NCBI GenBank assembly: GCA_013151555.1
Contig: JAADIA010000029.1
Span: 1 to 10,956 of the forward strand
DNA: 10,956 nucleotides
Source of the DNA: Nitrospirota bacterium
GTDB taxonomy: Bacteria > NPL-UPA2 > JAADIA01
Reading direction: 5' to 3'
Shown here: positions 6,176 to 10,956 of the stretch, piece after piece
How the letters are laid out: each line of letters opens with the position of its first letter
Numbering within the stretch: position 1 is the stretch's first letter
The notes under the pieces: generated by a model
Databases searched by the model: none
Seen by the model: only the letters and a program-made list of their open reading frames with translations
What the model was told of the DNA's origin: nothing
Translations under genes and position numbers: made by a program

Positions 6176-6191
6176 AGGTTGGCGGTTCGAA
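6176..6191 (+). repeat. Partial copy of the tRNA-Pro T arm
   Basis: These 16 bases match tRNA positions 6028-6043 (variable loop, 5' T-stem and T-loop start) at 15 of 16 positions; the one change is C to T at the fifth base. The copy breaks off exactly where the left inverted repeat of the transposase element begins (6192). The rest of the tRNA 3' end is not found beyond the right end of the element. It may be a remnant of a tRNA-targeted integration or of a local duplication. Confidence 0.6.
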
Positions 6192-6210
6192 AAAGGGGAC
6201 AGGCTACTTT
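6192..6210 (+). repeat. Left inverted repeat of RAYT element
   Basis: AAAGGGGACAGGCTACTTT is the exact reverse complement of 6913-6931. Read on the complementary strand it contains GTAG followed by CCTGTCCCC. GTAG is the tetranucleotide that commonly starts REP sequences recognised by RAYT proteins, but no REP-type stem-loop is evident inside the 19 bases. Confidence 0.85.
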
Positions 6211-6214
6211 AATT

Positions 6215-6231
6215 CTTTTTATTAAAAAGGA
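6215..6231 (+). promoter_or_regulatory. Hairpin covering the transposase ribosome binding site
   Basis: CTTTTT (6215-6220) and AAAAAG (6224-6229) form a perfect 6-bp stem with an ATT loop. The probable Shine-Dalgarno AAGGA (6227-6231) begins in the right arm and ends 7 bases before the GTG start. The stem is A-U rich and so weak, but its position would reduce ribosome access. Sequestration of the transposase ribosome binding site by a leader hairpin is established for IS200. Confidence 0.5.
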
Positions 6232-6238
6232 CTAATCT

Positions 6239-6910
6239 GTGCCAAGAATTGCACGAGGTTTAACTGACGGTTTTATTTACCATGTGCTTAACCGGGGAAA
6301 CGGTAAACAGGAGATTTTCCATAAAGATCAGGATTACAAAGGCTTTGTTGAATTAATAGAAGAGGCGAAGAGCCGGTATTCTGTAAAGATTTTGGCGTAT
6401 TGTTTAATGCCAAATCACTTCCATCTGGTCGTGATGCCCATTCAGGCTGAAGAATTAAGCAAATATATGCAATGGTTAATGACCAGTCATGTGCGGCGGT
6501 ATCATACCTGTTATGGAACCAGTGGTCATGTATGGCAGGGGCGCTTTAAGAGTTTTATGATTCAAGAAGACCGTCATTTGTTAACGGTTCTGAGGTATGT
6601 TGAAGGCAATCCGGTAAGAGCTAATCTGGTTAAATCAGCTAAAGATTGGATGTGGTCTTCTAATAGAGAATCAGTCGGCAAAAATCTTCACTTTTTGATT
6701 GATAAACTCTCAATAGAATTACCTCAGGATTGGGGTCGATATATAGATGAGCCTTTAACCGCAAATGAACTCGCGAAGTTATCTGAGAGTACGAATCGTG
6801 GATCTCCCTATGGAACACCAATATGGCAGATGAAGGTGAGTAAGGATCTGGGATTAGAATCTACTCTCAGGCCAAGAGGAAGGCCAAGGAAAAGAATTGG
6901 AAAGGAATAA
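6239..6910 (+). CDS. REP-associated tyrosine transposase (RAYT, Y1/HUH family)
   Basis: This is a 223-residue single-strand DNA transposase of the Y1/HUH superfamily (PF01797), RAYT branch. It has the metal-binding HUH motif in LMPNHFHLV (His60, His62) and the probable catalytic Tyr120 in LRYVEGNPVRANLV. The RAYT signatures GHVWQGRFKS (96-105), WSS (139-141) and the basic C-terminal RPRGRPRKR tail (211-219) are also present. The family opens MPR...YHVLNRGN, which supports the GTG start at 6239 with AAGGA at 6227-6231. The frame is intact with no stop or frameshift, so the enzyme may be active. It would nick and join DNA at the flanking inverted repeats or related REP sequences. Its TAA (6908-6910) overlaps the beginning of the next gene's present reading frame. 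Confidence 0.93.
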   Translation: MPRIARGLTDGFIYHVLNRGNGKQEIFHKDQDYKGFVELIEEAKSRYSVKILAYCLMPNHFHLVVMPIQAEELSKYMQWLMTSHVRRYHTCYGTSGHVWQGRFKSFMIQEDRHLLTVLRYVEGNPVRANLVKSAKDWMWSSNRESVGKNLHFLIDKLSIELPQDWGRYIDEPLTANELAKLSESTNRGSPYGTPIWQMKVSKDLGLESTLRPRGRPRKRIGKE

Positions 6911-7418
6911 AAAAAGTAGCCTGTCCCCTTTATTGCAGATTGGGGTTATTGGGTCGGGGGATTGTTCTCCGGAAGTAGGTAGGATTGCTGAAGAGGTGGG
7001 GGAGGGAATTGCCGGGGCTGGGGCAGTTCTTGTCTGCGGGGGGTTGGGAGGAGTTATGGAAGCGGCTGCCCGGGGAGCCAAGAAAGCCGGTGGTTATACC
7101 ATAGGAATCCTCCCTGGATTTAGTCGGGAAGAAGCTAATAAATATATAGATTTCTCTATCGTTACCGGACTGAGTCTGGCTCGCAATGTGCTTGTAGTCC
7201 GGTCTTCAGATGCCCTGATTGCCGTTGAGGGCAGGTTTGGAACTTTATCCGAGATAGCTATTGCTTTACAGAGCGGTGTGCCTGTGGTTGGGATAGGCAC
7301 CTGGGAATTGAAGAAGCGGGGAAAGAAGATAGAGGAAATAAAGAGAGCGCAAACCTCTGAGGAAGCAGTAAGAAAAGCTGTTGAAGCTGCTCGGGAGAGG
7401 GTGAGAAATGGAAGATAA
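6897..7418 (+). CDS. SLOG/LOG-like nucleotide-binding protein (TIGR00725-type), chimeric N-terminus
   Basis: This Rossmann-like SLOG superfamily protein is related to the LOG/YvdD phosphoribohydrolases but belongs to the divergent TIGR00725 group. Motifs are IGVIGSGDCSPE (15-26), VLVCGGLGGVMEAAARGA (44-61), GILPG (70-74) and GRFGTLSEIAIAL (112-124), which occupies the place of the LOG PGGxGTxxE motif. Because that motif is altered, enzymatic activity cannot be assumed; it may bind a nucleotide-derived ligand. The longest frame starts at TTG 6897, inside the transposase gene, with AAGGA at 6886-6890 upstream. Residues 2-12 are then encoded by the transposase tail and the right inverted repeat. 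A TTG at 6933 would give a family-like MQIGVIG start but has no ribosome binding site. The insertion probably removed the original start. It overlaps the next gene by 11 bases. Confidence 0.82.
   Translation: MERNKKSSLSPLLQIGVIGSGDCSPEVGRIAEEVGEGIAGAGAVLVCGGLGGVMEAAARGAKKAGGYTIGILPGFSREEANKYIDFSIVTGLSLARNVLVVRSSDALIAVEGRFGTLSEIAIALQSGVPVVGIGTWELKKRGKKIEEIKRAQTSEEAVRKAVEAARERVRNGR
6913..6931 (-). repeat. Right inverted repeat of RAYT element
   Basis: This is an exact inverted copy of 6192-6210. It starts 2 bases after the transposase stop codon and is translated in the frame that continues into the downstream SLOG gene. Confidence 0.85.
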
Positions 7419-10158
7419 GGATTTTGGAAAAAAGGAAGAAGAAGAAGAAATAGAAGAGCATAAACAAGAACCGTCCGGCGTTTCCGAAGGAAAAGAAATT
7501 GCTCTTCAGAGGGAGACAACCTGCCTGAACTGTGGAGTTGTCTTCGACCAGGAAAAGGTCTTTTGTCCTCAATGCGGTTTAAAGGCCGGGGGGGCGGAAT
7601 ATCTTCCTACCAATACTTTTATCTCTCCCGTGGAGCGAGCTGCACGAGGGGTAGGGATTCTTCCTTTAATTAGCCTCCTCCTGGGTATCCTGGGACCGTT
7701 CTTCCTGGGTATCGGTTGGATATTAGCTATCGTCCTGGGGATGATGTCCTTATCGACTATTAAGAAAAGGGGCGGATTTCCCCGGGACCGGAAGATGGCC
7801 ATGGGGGGAGTTATTCTGGGTTTTGTCTGGCCGCTGATAATCGGTTCGGTTGTCCTGATTTTTTTCTATCGCTCAGTTAGCCAGAGGAGAATATCCCGTA
7901 ACGAAGCTTCAGCTATTAGCGACTTGAAGAATATCGCTCTCACCGAAAGATTTGCTAAATCCGGGTTTTTCTTTGACCGGGATAATGATGGAAAGAGCGA
8001 ATATGTAGACCTCGCCAGTTTGGCTAAAGTTAGTTTTCGTTATTTTGATTCCCGGTTGTCCTCCGGTGAGAAAAATGGTTACTTATTCAGAATTGACCGG
8101 GCAACCGAAGAAAGTTTCTCAGCTGTGGCTATCCCTCTTACTTACGGGATAACGGGAAGAAGAACTTTTTTCATTGACCAGAGTGGTATCTTGCGGGGGG
8201 GGGATATCAGAGGTAAAGGGAGCGAGGAAGGGGAGCAAAGATTGTCTAAAATATCTCCTCAGTCGGTATTCAATGAATTTGACAACGAGATTGCCGGTGA
8301 CCTTCTTCAAAAAGCTAAGCAGGAGGCTAAAAAACGAAATTTTGATAGGGCGAGGAAAATACTGGAGGAGATAAGGAACAATTATTACCTTTCTTCCGCT
8401 TCCAAAGAAGTGAATTCTGTAATTGGGGATATAACTGCTTATATGGCTGGGGATGAGGCTAAGAAGCGTTCCCAAAAGGCTAAGATGTTGATAAACGAGG
8501 GGAAATATTCTGAAGCTTTAGTTTTACTGAGAGCAACGGAGAAAGACTATCCGGGAACTTTTCTTATGTCTGAGATAAAAGCAGAGATAGAAAAGGCAGA
8601 AAAAAGGCTGGCTGAGAGGAAGGAAAAAGAGGCTAAAGAACTTTTTTCTCAGGGACAAGCTTTTGAGGTGGAAGGCAAGTACGAAGAGGCTCTGAAGAAC
8701 TATGAGAGAATCAACCAGGAGTTTAAATCTACATCTTACTTTAAGAAAACAATTCCTCTTCTGGGTTCGGTCAGAAAAAAGATAGAGGAGAGAAAAGCGG
8801 AAGCTTTGTTTGCCCAGTTGAATGGTTTGAAACCGGAAAAAGACTGGGCTGAAATCTTAAGGATTGTCAGCCTTTTGAAGACAGGCTATGCGGGGACCGA
8901 TTTAGTTAAGGGTCGTCAGTCTATTCTGGCTGCTCTTCAGTCCCGGTCCAAAGGGCAAGATTATAAGAATAAAGGTTTGGAGGAATTGAAAAAGCAAGAT
9001 TATCAAGCGGCCCAGCAGGACCTGGAGAATGCTTTACGGGCAGATAGTAGCCTGAGGGAAGAACTAAAAATCCCTCTTCAAGTCTGTTATCTAAAACTGG
9101 GGGATAAATATTTTCAGGAGAAAAATTACGAGAAAGCGGTATCCGATTATGAGAATTATCTTAAGTTGAATCCGGCTAAGGTTGCTCTGGAAAGTGATAA
9201 ATATAATGAGGCTTACTATCAGTTAGGGAAGTTAGCGTATGATAAGGGAAATCTGGAAAAGGCAAAAGAGAGTTTACTTAAAGCACGCTATGCTTTTCCG
9301 AAGAGAGCGGAAATTTATTATTTGCTGGGGAGCATCCTGGCCAGACAGAAAGATTATGTGGGAGCTCTTGGCTATTTAAACATAGCTCTTAAGCTGGAAA
9401 GAAATAATCAAAAGTTCCTCTATAAGAGAGGACTTGTCTGGTTGGCCGTAGCTGAGCAATTGGAGGGTGAGGTATCCGGACTTTTAGAGAAAAAGGATAA
9501 ATCGTTAAAGAGAGGCAGAAGTTTCGTTGATACTGTAGCTGCCATGATAAATGAGGCGGAGGTTAAAAGTATCCAGTTGGAGCTTCAGGCCCGGCCAAGA
9601 ATATTAGCGGGCAAGAAAGAGTTGACTCCCCAACAGATAAAGGGGAGGCTGTTAGCATCCTCGGAGAGGGAGAAACATTTGGCTAAGATGAGAGCTGAAA
9701 CGGCTAAACTGGAAAGCAATCTTCGGCAGAATGAGTCCCGGCAGGTTGAGATAATCGCTAAGTTGAGAGGGGCTTATGAGAGTATGGACAGAGGAAGGAA
9801 CGATTTAGAGCGATCGGCTATCCAGAAAAGTGGAGATAGTGATTACCGAGAGCTGATCAATCTTTTGAGGAGAAAAGAACAATTATTTAGTCAAGGGAAA
9901 AACAAACTGGAGTTGGGCCTGAATCAGGAAAACAAGTTTGTTGAGGAAAGGGCCTTCTCCGCTTTGCAATCGGCTCTCCGTGCTTTTAAAGGTGGAAAAT
10001 CACTCTCCCGGGCCGCGAAGGAAACAAGGACGATTTATGATTCTTTGTTTATGTCTCAATTAGAAAGTAATCTAAGGGAAGGCCGGGAACTGTTAAAAAA
10101 AGCCGATGCTATAGACCTTCGTGTGGATAAATATCTTACCACAAAAGCGGTTCAATGA
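7408..10158 (+). CDS. Zinc-ribbon / DUF4190-like membrane / pilin-like / TPR / coiled-coil protein
   Basis: This is a 916-residue multidomain membrane protein that I cannot assign to a named gene. Visible parts in order are: an acidic, charged head (1-35); a zinc ribbon with Cys39, Cys42, Cys53 and Cys56; a DUF4190-like membrane region with hydrophobic stretches at about 83-115 and 131-154; a pilin-like domain (about 160-270) with RNEASAISDLKNI, an EF-hand-like loop DRDNDGKSEYVD (190-201) and a TFFIDQSGILR ending; TPR-type helices from about 298 to 667; and a charged coiled-coil region (about 740-900). The zinc ribbon is presumably cytoplasmic, and the pilin-like and TPR parts follow the last membrane segment. 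A tethered scaffold at the envelope is a plausible role. AGAGGGTG before the ATG is the ribosome binding site. Its stop overlaps the next start as ATGA. Confidence 0.85.
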   Translation: MEDKDFGKKEEEEEIEEHKQEPSGVSEGKEIALQRETTCLNCGVVFDQEKVFCPQCGLKAGGAEYLPTNTFISPVERAARGVGILPLISLLLGILGPFFLGIGWILAIVLGMMSLSTIKKRGGFPRDRKMAMGGVILGFVWPLIIGSVVLIFFYRSVSQRRISRNEASAISDLKNIALTERFAKSGFFFDRDNDGKSEYVDLASLAKVSFRYFDSRLSSGEKNGYLFRIDRATEESFSAVAIPLTYGITGRRTFFIDQSGILRGGDIRGKGSEEGEQRLSKISPQSVFNEFDNEIAGDLLQKAKQEAKKRNFDRARKILEEIRNNYYLSSASKEVNSVIGDITAYMAGDEAKKRSQKAKMLINEGKYSEALVLLRATEKDYPGTFLMSEIKAEIEKAEKRLAERKEKEAKELFSQGQAFEVEGKYEEALKNYERINQEFKSTSYFKKTIPLLGSVRKKIEERKAEALFAQLNGLKPEKDWAEILRIVSLLKTGYAGTDLVKGRQSILAALQSRSKGQDYKNKGLEELKKQDYQAAQQDLENALRADSSLREELKIPLQVCYLKLGDKYFQEKNYEKAVSDYENYLKLNPAKVALESDKYNEAYYQLGKLAYDKGNLEKAKESLLKARYAFPKRAEIYYLLGSILARQKDYVGALGYLNIALKLERNNQKFLYKRGLVWLAVAEQLEGEVSGLLEKKDKSLKRGRSFVDTVAAMINEAEVKSIQLELQARPRILAGKKELTPQQIKGRLLASSEREKHLAKMRAETAKLESNLRQNESRQVEIIAKLRGAYESMDRGRNDLERSAIQKSGDSDYRELINLLRRKEQLFSQGKNKLELGLNQENKFVEERAFSALQSALRAFKGGKSLSRAAKETRTIYDSLFMSQLESNLREGRELLKKADAIDLRVDKYLTTKAVQ

Positions 10159-10877
10159 GATACGGATTGTTTTCAGATGTCCATGGAAACCTGGAAGCTC
10201 TCCAGGCAGTGCTCGGTGTTCTGAAGAGGGAGGATGTTGATAATTATATCTGTCTTGGTGATATCATTGGCTATGGAGCCAGTCCTCGGGAATGTATCAA
10301 GCTGATTAAAGACTTAAACCCTATTGTTATAGCCGGAAATCATGATTATGCTGCTGTTCATCTAACTGATATAAGCTATTTCAATACTTATGCTAAAGAA
10401 GTTATCCTCTGGACTCAAAATCAGCTTCAAGATGAGGATAGGGAGTACCTGACCGGCCTGAAACTTGTTCATAATTTACCGGACTTCACCCTTGTTCATG
10501 CGACGCTTAGAAGGCCGGAAAAATGGAACTACATATTCTCTACTTACGATGCTCAGCAGAATTTTCAGATGCTTACCACTTCGCTTCTCTTCATTGGGCA
10601 TTCTCATGTCCCCATTATCTTTGAAGAGAATACTCCCTGCCGCTATTATTTTAAAGAAACCGTTAAGTTTGAAGAAGGCCGGAAGTATATTATCAACATT
10701 GGAAGTGTCGGACAACCGAGAGATGGAGATCCCCGGGCATCTTTTGCTCTTTATGATACGGAATCCCGTATCATTCAAATAAAGAGGGTGGAATATGACG
10801 TTACCGGGGCAATGAGGAAGATAGCCGAGGCCGGTCTCTCAAAGGTTCTGGCTTGGCGTTTGAGTCGAGGAGAATGA
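10155..10877 (+). CDS. Calcineurin-like metallophosphoesterase (Metallophos_2/YfcE-like)
   Basis: This 240-residue dimetal phosphoesterase has the complete set of family motifs: SDVHGN (7-12, metal ligands Asp8 and His10), LGDIIGYG (34-41, Asp36), GNHD (61-64), the histidine of VHAT (His115) and GHSH (148-151). The C-terminal NIGSVGQPRDGDPRASFALYD (181-201) is typical of the COG0639/PF12850 group of predicted phosphodiesterases or diadenosine tetraphosphatase-like enzymes. The substrate cannot be told from the sequence. There is no signal peptide, so it is probably cytoplasmic. The ATG overlaps the stop of the preceding gene (ATGA) without a ribosome binding site, indicating translational coupling; the downstream gene is coupled the same way. 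Confidence 0.92.
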   Translation: MRYGLFSDVHGNLEALQAVLGVLKREDVDNYICLGDIIGYGASPRECIKLIKDLNPIVIAGNHDYAAVHLTDISYFNTYAKEVILWTQNQLQDEDREYLTGLKLVHNLPDFTLVHATLRRPEKWNYIFSTYDAQQNFQMLTTSLLFIGHSHVPIIFEENTPCRYYFKETVKFEEGRKYIINIGSVGQPRDGDPRASFALYDTESRIIQIKRVEYDVTGAMRKIAEAGLSKVLAWRLSRGE

Positions 10878-10956
10878 AGAACTTTATCAAATATTGGTTG
10901 CCGTTAGTCGTGCTGGCTGTTCTTATATACATTGGTTCCGCTGTCTCGAAGTTGCC
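10874..10956 (+). CDS. VanZ-like membrane protein, 5' part only
   Basis: The ATG overlaps the stop of the phosphoesterase gene (ATGA), and the frame stays open to the window end, giving 27 residues. A short basic head (MKNFIKYW) is followed by one hydrophobic segment (LPLVVLAVLIYIGSAVS) and then KLP. The pattern 'YWLP, hydrophobic helix, S.., LP' is characteristic of the first helix of VanZ-family proteins, small membrane proteins named after a teicoplanin-resistance accessory protein but mostly of unknown function. GAGGAG (10867-10872) lies unusually close to the start. Assignment rests on one helix, so it is tentative. Confidence 0.55.
   Translation, partial: MKNFIKYWLPLVVLAVLIYIGSAVSKL

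Larger units (their letters stand above)
6192..6931 (+). mobile_element. RAYT transposon/REPtron-like element with 19-bp terminal inverted repeats
   Basis: An intact REP-associated tyrosine transposase gene is bracketed by two perfect 19-base inverted repeats at 6192-6210 and 6913-6931. No target-site duplication is visible at the outer borders, as expected for HUH single-strand transposition. The left end abuts a tRNA T-arm fragment, and the right end lies within the 5' part of a SLOG-family gene. The uninterrupted transposase and identical ends suggest a fairly recent arrival. The exact cleavage sites may lie some bases outside the repeats. Confidence 0.8.

Noticed and set aside
7094-7572. 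Minus-strand frames opposite the SLOG gene and the start of the TPR gene
   Set aside because: They are leucine/phenylalanine-rich translations of the complement of purine-rich coding sequence, with no motifs or plausible starts.

Overview
This window comes from a bacterial chromosome. It is densely packed, and all recognised genes lie on the plus strand, most with short gaps or overlapping stop/start codons. The content is a peptidoglycan gene (murA), histidine biosynthesis genes, a bacterial tRNA-Pro with no encoded CCA, a REP-associated transposase and a multi-domain TPR membrane protein. The gene order, the pilin-like module in the TPR protein and the heptamer repeat arrays suggest an uncultured candidate phylum of the Omnitrophota/Elusimicrobiota kind. 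That placement is a low-confidence impression; only 'bacterium' is firm.

Positions 1-5896 form a housekeeping cluster: murA (its ATG loses one base to the window edge), hisD, hisB, hisA, a family 2 glycosyltransferase, a protein-L-isoaspartate methyltransferase (pcm) and a small COG2426-type membrane protein. hisD to hisA are almost gapless and are probably one transcript. hisC, hisH and hisF are not among them, so the pathway must be completed elsewhere. HisD is a compact version lacking about 18 residues between its zinc-binding and catalytic segments.

Three spacers in this half (after murA, after the glycosyltransferase and after the COG2426 gene) carry arrays of degenerate 7-base units. 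Each array starts at or inside the stop codon of the upstream gene and is followed by an inverted counterpart, which is clear in two and weak in the third. The three arrays have unrelated unit sequences but the same architecture. In the glycosyltransferase the array supplies the last 11 residues and the stop codon. This shared architecture is the most unusual feature of the window.

Positions 5897-6935 are a tRNA and mobile-element zone. A complete tRNA-Pro(CGG) is followed by about 130 bases of GC-rich hairpins and a 16-base near copy of the tRNA T-arm. Next comes an intact RAYT (HUH/Y1 transposase) flanked by a perfect 19-bp inverted repeat, with its ribosome binding site inside a small hairpin. 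The right end of the element forms the present 5' end of the next gene.

Positions 6897-10956 are a second tightly coupled operon. It contains a SLOG/TIGR00725-type nucleotide-binding protein, a 916-residue protein (zinc ribbon, DUF4190-like membrane region, pilin-like domain, TPRs, coiled coil), a calcineurin-like phosphoesterase and the beginning of a VanZ-like membrane protein that runs off the window. The coupling suggests a shared role at the envelope, but nothing in the sequence defines that role.
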